Assembly: GCA_030998225.1 (NCBI GenBank)
Contig: JAPYXD010000738.1
Span: 1,302,001 to 1,366,000, forward strand
Origin: Diplolepis rosae
Taxonomy: Eukaryota; Arthropoda; Insecta; Hymenoptera; Diplolepididae
Direction: 5' to 3'
DNA: 64,000 nucleotides
The position numbers were made by a program, and so were the translations under genes. This document shows positions 42,060 to 53,689 of the stretch, in pieces. Within the stretch, counting starts at the first letter, position 1; each line of letters begins with the position of its first letter. Under the pieces are notes generated by a model. It ran no database searches, was not told where the DNA came from, and saw only the letters and a list, made by a program, of their open reading frames with translations.

Positions 42060-44720
42060 TAAAAAAGTATTGTTAAAATGTTTTTTTACGCATATGTCTT
42101 ACATGTCAATTTAAAATAATTAAAATTTTGTTTTATTCTTCATGTTTTCACGGGTTTAGGTTCAGTAATTGCATTATGGGATTGCTTTACTATAAATACA
42201 ATACTTTCGATAAAGTATTGGCAACAATGTTTTTTACGCATACATCATACAGGTCAATTTAAAATATCCAGAGAATCTTTTTGTTCGCGTTATCGCGTAA
42301 TTATGATTGGTAATTACATTACGGGAGTGATGTTCACAATAAATACAATACTTTTGAAAAAGTATTTATAACAAAGATTTTTACGCATATATCTTACAGC
42401 TCAATTTAAAATATCCAGAGAATATTTTTGTTCGCGTTATCGCGTAATTATGACTGGTAATTACATTACGGGAGTGATGTTCACTATAAATACAATACTT
42501 TTGAAAAAGCAACAAAGTTTTTCACGCGCATATCATACATGTCAATTTAAAATATCTTAAAAATTCTTTAAAATTTTTTATTCTTCGGGTTTTCGCGTTT
42601 TCAGGATCAATAATTGCATTATGGAATTGCTCTAAAATAAATAAAATACTTTTGAAAAAGTATTTCTAACAAAGATACTTACGCATATATCTTACAGGTC
42701 AATTTAAAATATCCAGAGAATCTTATTCTTCGCTTCATCGCGTAATTATGATTGGGAATTACACCACGGGAGTGATGTTCACTATAAATACAATACTTTT
42801 GAAAAAGCAACAAAGTTTTTCACGCGCATATATATTACATGTCAATTTAAAATATCTTCAAAATTCTTAAAAATTTTTATTTTCCGGGTTTTCGCGTTTT
42901 CAGGATCGGTAATTGCATTATGCAATTGCACTACTATAAATAAAACACTTTTGGAAAAGTATTTCCAACAATGTTTTTTACGCATACATCATACATGTCA
43001 AATTAAAAAAAAATAAAAATTTTTATTTTCCGGGTTTTCGCGTTTTCAGGATCGGTAATTGCATTATGCAATTGCACTACTATAAATAAAACACTTTTGG
43101 AAAAGTATTTCGAACAAAGATTTTTACGCATATATCTTACAGGTCAATTTAAAGTATCCAGAGAATCTTTTTGTTCGCGTTATCGCGTATTTATGATTGG
43201 TAATTACATTACGGGAGTGACGTTCACTATAAATACAATACTTTTGAAAAAGTATTGTCAACTAAGTTTTTTACGCATATATCTCACATGTCAATTTAAA
43301 ATAATTTAAAAATTCTTTAAATTTTTTATTCTTCGGGTTTTCGCGTTTTCAGGATCAGTAATTGCATTATGGAATTGCTCTTCTATAAATAAAATACTTT
43401 TGAAAAAGTATTTCCAACAAAGATTTTTACGGAAATATATTTTCGCGTTTTTGCGTCTTTAGGTGAAGTAATTACATTATGGGAATCCTTTACTATGAAT
43501 ACAATACTCTCGAAAAAGTATTGGCAACAAAGTTTTTCAGGAGCATATCATACAGGTCAATTTAAAATGACTCAAAAATTCTCTTTCTTCGTGTTTTCGC
43601 GTTTTCAGGATTAGTAATCGCATTATGGGATCGCTTTACTATAAATGCAATACTTCCGAAAAATTATCGTCAACTAAGTTTTTTTAAGCATACATCTTAC
43701 ATGTCAATTTAAAATATCTTCAAAATTCTTGAAAATTCCTATTCTTCGGGTTTTCGCGTTTTCAGGATCAGTAATTGCATTATGGAATAGCTCTACTATA
43801 AATAAAATACTTTTGAAAAAGTATTTCCAACAATGTTTTTTACGCATACATCATACATGTCAAATTAAAAAAAAATAAAAATTTTTATTCTTCGGGTTTT
43901 CGCGTTTTCAGGATCGGTAATTGCATTATGCAATTGCACTACTATAAATAAAACACTTTTGGAAAAGTATTTCGAGCAAAGATTTTTACGCATATATCTT
44001 ACAGGTCAATTTAAAGTATCCAGAGAATCTTTTTGTTCGCGTTATCGCGTATTTATGATTGGTAATTACATTACGGGAGTGACGTTCACTATAAATACAA
44101 TACTTTTGAAAAAGTATTGTCAACTAAGTTTTTTACGCATATATCTCACATGTCAATTTAAAATAATTTAAAAATTCTTTAAATTTTTTATTCTTCGGGT
44201 TTTCGCGTTTTCAGGATCAGTAATTGCATTATGGAATTGCTCTTCTATAAATAAAATACTTTTGAAAAAGTATTTCCAACAAAGATTTTTACGGAAATAC
44301 ATTTTCGCGTTTTTGCGTTTTTAGGTGAAGTAATTATATTATTGGAATCCTTTATTATGAATACAATACTCTCGAAAAAGTATTGGCAACAAAGTTTTTC
44401 AGGAGCATATCATACAGGTCAATTTAAAATGACTCAAAAATTCTCTTTCTTCGTGTTTTCGCGTTTTCAGGATTAGTAATCGCATTATGGGATCGCTTTA
44501 CTATAAATGCAATACTTCCGAAAAATTATCGTCAACTAAGTTTTTTTAAGCATACATCTTACATGTCAATTTAAAATATCTTCAAAATTCTTGAAAATTC
44601 CTATTCTTCGGGTTTTCGCGTTTTCAGGATCAGTAATTGCATTATGGAATTGCTCTACTATAAATAAAATACTTTTGAAAAAGTATTTCCAACAATATTT
44701 TTTACGCATACATCATACAG
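42060..44720 (-). repeat. right-arm tandem array, inverted to the left arm
   Basis: The same units as in 31330-34790 read on the opposite strand: GTAATTGCATTATGGAATTG, TTTTCGCGTTTTCAGGATC, CATGTCAATTTAAAAT, AATACTTTTGAAAAAGTATT. About seventeen units. Includes a higher-order 862-bp duplication. Confidence 0.85.
43036..44720 (-). repeat. 862-bp higher-order duplication within right array
   Basis: The block at about 43036-43897 repeats at 43898-44720 with an 862-bp offset. The stretches 43097-43309 and 43959-44171 are nearly identical. It points to recent unequal exchange. Confidence 0.8.
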
Positions 44721-45039
44721 AAAATTCTCAATATTTCCTAAATCAGTTTTCTCTCTATCTTGCAGCGGAGTGGCAGTCTACCATACTGACTGTCGACTCC
44801 GTGATCGTAAAGAGAAAAAAATTTAAATTTTTCTTCCCAAATTCAAATTTATCGGTTTTCGACTCACCCTTAACTTCTCGGGTTCGCGTGTGTGTGTGTG
44901 TGTTGTGCTGTGCGTTCTTCATCGAGGGCCCACGTTTGAATTTTTGACCTGTGTTTTTTATGGAATTAATTGTGGTTGTGTGCCTTTGGAGTAGCGCGTT
45001 CAGCAATTCACATCTTCCACGAATCGGACACGAGAGGAC
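44721..45039 (-). other. arm-specific stretch of the right side
   Basis: Unique compared with the left arm. Contains a (GT)n run at about 44888-44904 and a small palindrome (AGTCGACTC-like). It could be leader or promoter of the Penelope-like unit on the minus strand; inference only. Confidence 0.4.
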
Positions 45040-45337
45040 TTCTGTGTGAGGACGATGCTGGAGGGTCTATTCGCATGTTTTAATTCTACTTTTATCAATA
45101 AATTTATTATAAAAGAAAAAAAAACCAAAAAAAGAAAATAAATATTAAGTTGCATGAGTTTTGCTTGTTTAGTTTATAATTGTTATTTTCAATGCAAATT
45201 AAAAGTGTTGGCACTGAAGAGGGCCCCCATTTGTGGCCGAAACTTTTGCCTTTCTGATGTTTATGTTTTTTACGACATAAACAATTTGTAACTAAACTGA
45301 CCCCATGCCAAATTAAATATCACAGATATATCACTGT
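45040..45337 (+). repeat. outer end of right arm of the Penelope-like element
   Basis: Inverse of 31022-31320. Confidence 0.85.
45205..45255 (+). ncRNA. hammerhead-ribozyme-like motif, right arm
   Basis: CTGAAGA (45214-45220), stem II GGGCCCCC...GGCC and GAAAC (45239-45243), followed by TTTTGCC. Same core as the left-arm copy, and the same missing U at the expected cleavage triplet. Confidence 0.45.
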
Positions 45338-46452
45338 GGGTCAATGTAACAAAGGACATGTGCAGGAACATGTCAAGATACAATTTGTTTTTGGTATTTT
45401 CCAGACTTTCAGGATGACCAAAAATAAAAAATTATTTTTCCAAAATTTCTTGCACTGATTGCAAGTGCTACCAGTGAAAAATGCTATTATAGACATTATT
45501 TTAAAACTTATTTATCCATATCCATATCCAAATTGAATATTATCAAAGTCCCTAGAAAAGACCCCAGTTCAGCCTTGGCCAGAAGTCTGATTTGTTACCA
45601 GAAGTTCCTATGTCAGCCTGACCCCCGTGGTGTCACTGAAGCTTCTAGGAAAATATTTCCAATTAGGGCCAACGCTGATGGACTTATTGGAGTTAGTTGT
45701 GGAATTAAGGGGTTATATACGTTTTCATGAGTCAAAAAATCGAAATAATTTTTATGATTCATTTCGAACAAACATACTTTCAAGAGTTTATGTTCAAAAT
45801 TTCAAGTCAATCCGAGCAGTAGATCGTAAGTAGCAACTCGATTTGTAGCGCGTTATCTGCCTTGCGATAGGCATCTCAAAACTTTAAACGTGATTTTCTC
45901 CAAATGATGTTTTTTGAAAAATGCCTTTGCGGTGACTACGATATCTCGAAAACTACTTGACCAATTCATCTAATTTTTTTTTATTCTTTTCCTAGTTACG
46001 ATACGGAGTACTTGAACGATCATTTTTTCATTTGCAGTATTTGTCTTAACTAAAATTTTTTTTTAAATACATTATCGAGACGCAAAAAGTCGCTTTATTT
46101 TGCATTATGGTTTCCGTATGAAAAAAAAGTTTTTTTTTTCGAAATTTTTCGTTCAAGTACTCGGCGCTATAGTAAACAACTGTAAATTTTTTGTCTTTTT
46201 GATTACAGTTGAGTTGTTGGCATTCAAACGTGGTCACCACCAGAATCTTCAGAAAAAACGCGCATCAGGACAAGAGCTACAACTTTTACAATTTTCAATA
46301 TTTTTTCATATTCGACCACTCTTTTCTTTCGTAAGAATATGTACTATGTATACCTGTTATGCGAGTTTCTAATAAATTATTTCAAATAGCCCAAAAAAAA
46401 TCACAAATATGCCCTAAGTTGCCTGTAAAAAAAGGTATAAAACCCCTTAAAT
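45338..46452. other. unassigned
   Basis: No gene. Low-complexity T/A runs near 46120-46160. Confidence 0.4.
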
Positions 46453-46545
46453 GTCACGTCCCGCTACGTATTTGAATATAGTATGGGCACAGGCTGGGCT
46501 TGGGGAAAAATCTAGGGAAGTTACTAAAGAGAGAGAAAACCAACT
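46453..46545 (+). repeat. LTR fragment (5' end) related to the LTR at 4226
   Basis: TGTCACGTCCCGCTACG followed by TTTGAATATAGTATGGGCA, and the AGAGAGAGAAAACCA block, match 4226-4320. It breaks off near 46545, and Gypsy gag sequence follows on the same strand, so this is probably the deleted 5' LTR of Gypsy copy B. Confidence 0.75.
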
Positions 46546-46559
46546 ATAGATACATAAAT

Positions 46560-46927
46560 ACTATAGATACAGTTTCCCAGCGATGGTTTCGTTCGGTTCC
46601 AACAGCTCATAATTGATAACATCAGAGTCTTCGAAGGTTTTTGGCATTCCTTCACGTGGACAGCGGCAACTTAGTTGCGCACCTAATACAATAGATTCTG
46701 AACGAAGATTGGCTTCAAATTCTGCACTGCGAAGAAAAAGAAATACGGATTATTTAAAAATTGAAGATTCAACTAATAATAAAAATAATAAAACTTCCCT
46801 GTTTAACGTAGCATTTGAAGACAAAATTTTTTGATTAATTTGTAAAGAAGCAGGTCATACAACTGCAAAATATTTTTATTTTAGTAAAGCTGAAGAAGCA
46901 GTTCTTAATAAATAATAAAAAATTTTA
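46560..46927 (+). pseudogene. Gypsy copy B gag, N-terminal fragment
   Basis: The open frame at 46613-46834 (VFGIPSRGQRQL, ERRLASNSALRRKRNTDYLK, IEDSTNNKNNKTSLF) is followed, after a stop, by CKEAGHTTAKYFYFSKAEEA. This has part of a knuckle-like pattern but lacks the first Cys. Matches copy A at 21142-21330 in inverse. Confidence 0.6.
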
Positions 46928-47345
46928 TGTGGATCCGGCGAATAAACTCGTTTTTACGCTACAGTTGAAAGTAGCGTAATGTTGTGTATTACGATACAGA
47001 GGACCATAATATAAAAATTGTACTGCGCATGCGCCTATTACGTATTACGTACGTACGTACGTACAAGTGAGATGTTCGATAATCACGACAATTTCGACCA
47101 TTTCAGATTGTACGCATTGTGTACGAGTGTAGACAGAAAAACTCGTAAATGCGCCGACGTCACATAAAATAGAATATGCGCCAATGCACACAATTCGGGT
47201 AATTACGAGACTCGCTTAAAATGCTCGCAGGACTAATCAAGCCTCGACTTCGCCTCACCGAAGCCTCGACTATGTCTTGGCTTCGATCTACTGCGAGTAT
47301 TGTTGCTCGTCGCGTAATAACCCTCATTATGCGCCTTGGCACACA
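46928..47345 (+). mobile_element. MITE-like element X, copy 3
   Basis: The ends are TGTGGATCCGGCG and TGCGCCTTGGCACA. It shares the body with the copies at 19682 and 20376 but is shorter. A TACG/ACGT repeat lies at about 47037-47064. It is at the orthologous point of the inverted copy at 20376-21141. Confidence 0.7.
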
Positions 47346-47588
47346 ATATACTATTATATCCTACTAAGCAACAAAGATATAATCATTTGAATGGTCAATG
47401 AAGAAGTAATAATAGTTTTGCAAGAAACTTTCAAAATGAAATTTTTTTATGCAATACAAATTATAATTTCAACATTAACAAAAATCATTTTTTGCAAAAT
47501 AGAAATAAAAATTACAGAAATAGCAAGTATAATTTTCAATAACAAAGGTACAACAATAACAATAATTTTCCTAGAAATTTGTAAAATT
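47346..47588 (+). pseudogene. Gypsy copy B gag, middle part
   Basis: MVNEEVIIVLQETFKMKF and the ITEIASIIFNNKGTTITIIF region correspond to copy A at 19587-19681 plus 20227-20375, without the second X insertion. Ends at the poly(T) of the inverted R1-type insertion. Confidence 0.6.
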
Positions 47589-48483
47589 TTTTTTTTTTGT
47601 AGGAAGGGAGAAATGCTTCATGCACCGTCAAGGGAACTCCGTGCCCCCGGGTGTGTGGGACTCTGCTGCTCGCGCAGTCCTACTCACTAAAACTCCCTCC
47701 CTGTCTCTAGGCCTTGGAATCCCACCCCGGAACCGCCGTTAGGCATTATTTCAGGGTGGGATCCATCTTAAGGCGATGTTAGCCTTTCCTCCTTGCTTCT
47801 TCTTCTGTTTTTCTGGGCTTGCTCCTCCAGATCTCTTCTCCATGGCGGCCTTCCTAAGGCTTCCTGTTGGGGGCTGCCTCCCTAAAGGCCTCGCAATGCA
47901 TAGTTCCACCCGATCTTGATGTGGGCTACCTTGAGCAGCTTCAGCGCCCTTGCTTCCTACCAAAGCACATAGGCCTTCCGGTTTCCTCTATAGGGTGTCT
48001 TGCTTAGAGACACCCTTAACTCCAGCTCCAGTTCGTGATCGAAGAAGCTTCGATACGTTTCTTGAGCTCGTGCAGGATTGAGGCGTAGCTCATCCCCTCA
48101 GCTGGTTTGAAGAGCACCGCTTCTGGGCGCGCACGGCGAGGTTTCTGCGACGTTTTGGAAGGCTTCTTCCCTTTCCTTTTCCGGAGGTCCTTCTTCTTGG
48201 GGACCTCGACACAATCCCCTTCTTTAATGGCGGCTTTAGGCCTCTTCTCCGCTGGTTTTTGCGCCTAAGACACCTCCGGGCTCGCTGTCGGCTCTCTAAC
48301 CCGCTTGCGCGTGTCTGGCGTGAACCTAGCAGCTGTCTGCGGGAGGGTTTGGCTACGCTCGTCCGCAACTTTCTTGCTATTCGGTGGTCTTACCTCCTTT
48401 ATTTTTCGTACCAACAGACCTCTCATTAGGTACTCGAAGGAGTCGAGGTAGCATACGGTATCCTCGATGTCGTACCGCAATGC
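47589..48483 (-). mobile_element. R1-type ORF1-only element, copy in Gypsy B (5'-deleted)
   Basis: On the minus strand the ORF1 parts are LRYDIEDTVCYLDSFEYLMR (48400-48480), a Lys/Arg-rich middle, and a C-terminus (LCIARPLGRQPPTGSLRKAA) leading straight into the 3' UTR and a poly(A) tail (poly(T) at 47589-47604). ORF2 is missing exactly as in the copy at 17710. The knuckle region is deleted and the 5' end is cut near 48483 together with adjacent gag sequence. Confidence 0.85.
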
Positions 48484-49078
48484 AAACTCAAGTTATATGT
48501 GAATAATTCGCAATTACTGTAAAAAACCTGGTCATTTAGTACAAGACTGCAAGATACAACCAAATATCCAATCACAAACACGTCATCAGGAGAACTCCAA
48601 AGCTCTCCCCAGCTTATAGGAATTAATGATTTATCACTCTACACATTAGGACGAGTAAAAATAAACTTTCTTGGTTATCCAACGATATTTAACATCATTC
48701 CAAATGAAGTCTCAATGGAAGATGGAGTATTGGGATCAGATTTTTTTCAAGGTAATAGGGTAAATATAAATTATACTTCAAAATGCTTAAAAATTGAGAA
48801 CCACTGTTACCCTTTTAAATCTACAAATACATTAAGTATTCCAGCTCGAACAGTTAGAACATTTTATGCTCAAATAAAAAGTACAGAAAAAGGTGAATGG
48901 CATGTACCCTGATTACATATCCAAGATGGCGTTTACGTAGGAGACGCAGCTGTAAAAAATCACAAAGTAAAAGAGTATTTAAAATTTGCAAATTTTTTAA
49001 ATTGAAGAACAGGAATGTTATAAAGAAATTGAAAATTTACAGAATTTTTAACAAATAAATAATGAAGATTTATCAAGT
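48484..49078 (+). pseudogene. Gypsy copy B gag knuckle and protease remnant
   Basis: NYCKKPGHLVQDCK (near 48517-48560) is followed by QSQTRHQENSKA and then jumps to GINDLSLYTLGRVKINFLGY and PTIFNIIPNEVSMEDGVLGS (48620-48745). NHCYPFKSTNTLSIPARTV follows. The DTG active site of the protease, present in copy A, is deleted at the 48617 junction. Single unit, not triplicated. Confidence 0.8.
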
Positions 49079-49268
49079 AACCCGGTAAGAAGGTGAGCAT
49101 TGAATGGCATTGAAATGTCAAGATGTGGAAACAAATTTAATCGAGAATTAAACTTTTAAATGCCTTTTATGTCCTAGGAATTAAAATGCATTCAAAAGTT
49201 TCATTGTCGATTCCGCTTCTTTTCAGATTTTGATATTTCAATGCCATTCAATGCCCACCTTCTTACCG
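49079..49268. mobile_element. palindromic MITE, copy in Gypsy B
   Basis: Flanks read AACCCGGTAAGAAGGTGAGC and GCCCACCTTCTTACCGGG. Same position as 16108-16304. Confidence 0.8.
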
Positions 49269-50190
49269 GGAAAATATTAAATAACTTTTTTAGAACTGAG
49301 AATTCTCTAATTAACTCATGCAAATTTTATGATATAACAGACGAAGACAGAGTAGAATGTATTAAAAAGCTTCTTCGATTAGACCATTTGAATCAAGATG
49401 AATATTAACATGTAGAAAATTCAATTTAAATAATGCAGACAGGTTTCATGTCCCAGGAGAACCACTTGAAGCTACTAATGTATTACAACATTCAATTCCT
49501 ACTGTGGATGACTCTCCGATTTTTTCAAGACAATATATATTTCCCCCTGTTCAAAAGGAAGAAATTACAAGAAAAGTCGATGAATTATTCAAAAATTAAA
49601 TAATCAAACCTTCACACTTACCCTATAACACTCCAGTATGGATAGTTGCTGAAAAATCTGCTTTTTAAGGAAAAATGAAATGGAGAATGATTCTTGATTT
49701 TCGTAAATTAAATGAAAAAACAATTGGCGATTCGTATCCTCTATCTAACATAAAGGATATACTCGATTCTCTAGGATCAGCAAAATATTTTTCAGTGTTT
49801 GATTTAGCTACCGGTTTTCACCATATAAAAATGAACCCAAAAGACTCTCATAAAACCGCATTTTTTACACCTCATGGTCATTACGAATTCGATAGAATGC
49901 CGTTCGGGTTAAAAACAGCACCAGCCACACTTTTAAGATCAATGGACTTAACATTAACTGGATCAATCGGAACGTAACTTTTCGTATATCTCGATGAAAT
50001 AGTTATAAATGCAAATACTTTAGAAGAGCACGAAATCAAATTTAACAGTATAGAAGAAAGACTTAGAAAAGCAAATCTTCATTTACAACCAGACAAATGC
50101 AAATTTTTACGTCTTGAAGTAAGATATTTAGGTCATATAATTGATAAAAATGGAGTATGTCCAGATCCGAAAAAGATAATTGCTCACAAT
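49269..50190 (+). pseudogene. Gypsy copy B reverse transcriptase N-terminal and palm parts
   Basis: The linker (KILNNFFRTENSLINSCKF) and RT read in one direction with scattered stops. They include PTVDDSPIFSRQYIFPPVQK near 49500 and then the open part at 49675-49977 (MKWRMILDFRKLNEKTIGDS, YPLSNIKDILDSLG, FSVFDLATGFHHIKMNPKDS, FDRMPFGLKTAPAT). After one stop comes FVYLDEIVINANTLEEHEI and KCKFLRLEVRYLGHIIDKNG. The catalytic box is YLDE instead of YLDD. The element stops at about 50190; RNase H, integrase and the 3' LTR are missing. Confidence 0.9.
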
Positions 50191-51774
50191 TAATGATTTA
50201 CTTCCAAACCGGAAGTAAATGTGGAAAGAACGAGGTAGTCTGGTTTTCACGGACATTTTCGTTCGTACTCCCAGCGAGCGCCGCACTAACCTGTGGTTGC
50301 TGCTACACAACCGTTCACACGGATCAAGCAGCTTGAGGCATGGTCGCTGGATGGGTGGGCGTCCCACGATGTTATTTCTTTTATTTTTTTTTACATTGTT
50401 TATTACAGGTTTGTTTATTTAAGTGCAAGTAGGCGACTTATTATAAATAAATAAATATAATCAAAGATTAGAAACGCCCAGATACCGCGTTAATGAATTC
50501 CACGGTCGTAAATTCTTGTCGTGTTAGAGTGTAGACGAAAAATTTAATACATAAATAAATAAATAAATATAATAATTATTACATTATGAACACTATAAAT
50601 ATTAAACATTATGAATAAAGATAATTGTTGTTACTTTGTAAATATTATGAATATTAAATGGTGTAAATAAGATTAATTATTATTATATGATGAAAAATGT
50701 TATGAATATTAAACATTATCAATGAACATAATGATTCTTACATGATAATATCATTAATCTTAAATATTATAAATAAATTTGTTTATTATCATTGCATGAT
50801 TAATATTGTAAGCATTGGATGGTGTAAGTAATTGTAATTATGAATGTAACTCATCAGTAATAATGAATCAAGATTAATTGGCTGATTATCTAATGTTAAT
50901 AAATTGAATATGTAAGATGAGCAAAATGCAAACCCTTTGAATGAATAATTAATGTGCATTTTCTTTTCAATTTTTGTGAATAAATAAATATGAATCTCTC
51001 CATGAGTTTAAGGATTCGTCATGCTGCTGTCCAATGGGGGCCCGCGCCTACGCACGTAGCACGCGCCAGGAGAAATGGAATGGGGGAAAAGCGTTCTCCT
51101 CGTTACCGCGCGGTATGCTTTCTCTTTTCAGCGCATATCAATTTTTGAACGCTTCCACCGGACGAAATATGCGACCATTTGAAACTTGAAAGATATCATC
51201 ATGATCGCGAAAACATTATCTTTCTTCCGATACCCATTTTCAACCCTAAAACGGTCGCAAAAAGGGGGAAAACATCGTGTATAAAATTCTTAATTTATTG
51301 ATCGCGTTGATCTTAATCGCAGTGGCTAATTGAGGCGCGCGCATATTAATTAAGGGGGGAATTAATTGAGAGGTGGAAATCCGAGGCAATTAACAGAATT
51401 AAATAGATAGAGGCTCGGAACAGGCACTGTGCATTCTAGCATCACAGTGCCTGTCTCTTGAGAACTCGCTCGCATATGGTTCCTGCCCCCCCCCCCCCCC
51501 CACCTTAGTTAGGGATCAATGGTTTTTATTTTATTTTACCTTTGTTAATTTTTGGAAATTGAATTATTTTTTTTTTTGCTCGTTCTAAATTATATTGCAA
51601 GTCGGTTAGCTCAACTCATGCCACTAGTTATGTGAACTCTTATATCAAGACACATCAAACGTGGCATTCCAAATTAAATAAACCAAATTCCAGGAGGAGT
51701 TTATAAGGTTATGTTCAGGGAGGGCGGCAAGTGATGATTGGTGGCAGGTCTGTGTCATAAATTTTACAGGGCCC
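50191..51774. other. unassigned, with simple-sequence patches
   Basis: A perfect palindrome (ATTTACTTCC...GGAAGTAAAT) is at about 50194-50218. A degenerate ATTATGAATATTAAA-type repeat fills 50560-50800. A run of C is at 51487-51501. A GC-richer patch lies at 51040-51140. No gene seen. Confidence 0.45.
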
Positions 51775-52430
51775 TGCTCATGCCTGATGCCTTTTTAATT
51801 CCAAAAATAAATATTGGAAATCCAAAATTCAATTTTTTAACAATAATATTCGAAATGGTTAAAAACGTAGGAATACAAAGTTTGTCGTTTCAAAAAGATC
51901 TACAAATTTTGTCTCAGACAGTTTTTGATAAAACATATATTTTTCGTTTCAATTCCAAAAAATACGATTAAAATTCAAAAATTCCATTTTTTAGACAAAA
52001 TATGTGAGATACAAAAAAAACGTTTAGATGGGAAATTGTATGCCTAAATGAGGTCTACAAATTTTTATTAAAACATTTCGGGACAGGAGGTATATTTTAT
52101 GTTTTGATTTTTAATATTAAAAAAATTTGATTTTTTTTACCAAAATATGTGAGATACGAAATAAGCATTGTTCTGCAAAATCGTTTCCTTAAATAAAGTC
52201 TACGATTGTTTTTTCTTTTTGAGAGATTTGGAAGAAAATAAATTATTTTAATCATGTAACTTATTAAAAAGTTACTGAAATGTATACAGAATATCGAGCG
52301 CGAAGCGCGAGCGCCATGATGAGAATGTGTTCCTTAAGGCTGATAGAGCCTCAAGTAAATTCAATTTCCTGTTTCACTTAAATTCAAAAAGAAATTGAGT
52401 GACTGAGAAAATGTGTAATGATTTTTTTAT
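51775..52430 (-). mobile_element. repeat family Z, second copy (inverted)
   Basis: On the minus strand it matches 1850-2860, including the GCGCGAAGCGCGAGCGCC palindrome region and one unit of the 155-bp repeat. Only one unit is present, so the tandem expansion occurred in the first copy. Confidence 0.75.
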
Positions 52431-52969
52431 ATGATTTTTTTATATTGAAATTAGTCTCTTATAGATGGGAGGGACGACTATGAAAATCTAGATAGGTTAC
52501 ACATGTTGCGTAATAAAAAGCCATTGATCAAACACATTTTTCTTTCAGATGTAGGGAATAACCCCAGAGTTGAAACGTGATTTCGAAGCCACAATGGCGC
52601 TAAAACTCGCTGAACATTAATTGAAGTTTTGTTTTTATGGTTTTTAGACTCGAAATTAGAATCAAGGACAACCATTACGAGGATTCACCCGTTTGCTTTG
52701 TTCTCTCAAAGAATTTTACAATCGTGAGTTATTTTTAGTATTTTTGCTCGTTAAACAAAGAATCCAATCTCGCGGAATTTTCTCCCTTCGTGCCACCCAC
52801 ACGTGGATTTTAGAAGGACAATTTTGAGACAAAATATTTTAAAACAGCCTGAAATTATCAAAACGTTGGAAATTTAAAATTCGAAAGAGCCGAAATGTTT
52901 CAAAAACTGAAATGGTCAAAAGGCTTAAATATCAAATGAAAGCTTAAAAAGCGAAACTCTAGTTTGGTA
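52431..52969. other. unassigned
   Basis: No gene recognised. Confidence 0.4.
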
Positions 52970-53062
52970 TCAAAATTCTGAAGACTCTTGTTCACAAGTT
53001 TCACGTTGGCGATTGAAATTCGCAGAATATGATTTGGATGAAGTTTACGATACTTTGCAGTA
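52970..53062 (+). pseudogene. Gypsy RNase H micro-fragment
   Basis: The plus strand reads QNSEDSCSQVSRWRLKFAEY followed by DLDEVYD. It matches the RNase H motif of Gypsy copy A (14330-14410) at both DNA and protein level, over about 90 bases only. Nothing recognisable of the element surrounds it. Confidence 0.75.
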
Positions 53063-53689
53063 GATGAAATCATAAGTTGATTATGTATATTAACAACATA
53101 CGTTTTCGGCGATACAAGATTAATTAAGTCAGACTTAAGCACAAATCCCTAATTTATTCTTAAAATCACGGAAAATAGTTATTATTAATCAACAAAAAAA
53201 ATTTTTTTGTTTAATGTCACAGAATTTTAGACATGCAAGATTGGACAAGCTAGACTCAAGTTCAAATCCTTGGATAATCTTTGCAATTAAAAATATTCTG
53301 TTATTTGACAGAGTTAACACGAAAGTTATAAACGATTAAAATGCAAATACTTCGAACTTTGCTTTACCCAGTCGATCGTTATCGATGGTGACCGTTCAAC
53401 GAATCTAAAAAGGACTTATACCCTCGTGTGCTGTTTTTGTTTCGTTTTTAACTTGAATTTAAACTTAGTTAACAATTTAAGAATTTCGGCAGTACAAAAT
53501 TAGACGAGCCGAACTGAAGCAGAAAATCTTGTATAATTTCAATACTTTCAGAAATTCTGGTAGATATCATTTGTTCAATTTAAATATTCTATGCCTTATT
53601 ACTACTAGTTTATTCAGGATAGGCTTAAATGCCAATTCCTGCATAGACTTCAAGTAGATAAAGCTCTGAATTTTAAACTGATAAAAGAG
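53063..53689. other. unassigned, with degenerate repeats
   Basis: A motif like ACAAGATTA...GACTTAAGCACAAATCC recurs loosely near 53108, 53238 and 53497. No gene. Confidence 0.4.

Larger units (their letters stand above)
31022..45337 (-). mobile_element. Penelope-like element with giant inverted terminal arms, interrupted
   Basis: The outer 280-300 bp at 31022-31320 and 45040-45337 are inverted copies (landmarks TTTGGCATGGGGTCAG, GCCACAAATGGGGGCCC, CCTCCAGCATCGTCCTCACAC). Inside them lie tandem-repeat arrays, also inverted to each other (31330-34790 and 42060-44720). The coding region on the minus strand has a Penelope RT N-terminus (41137-41985) and a GIY-YIG C-terminus (34858-35528). The RT core between them is gone, replaced by about 5.6 kb containing a hAT-like transposon. 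Penelope elements often carry direct or inverted terminal repeats; arms of 3-4 kb built from satellite-like units are unusual. Without the insert it would be about 8.7 kb. Confidence 0.8.

Noticed and set aside
47037..47064. (ACGT)n palindromic run as a regulatory site
   Set aside because: Simple-sequence expansion inside element X and absent in the other copies.
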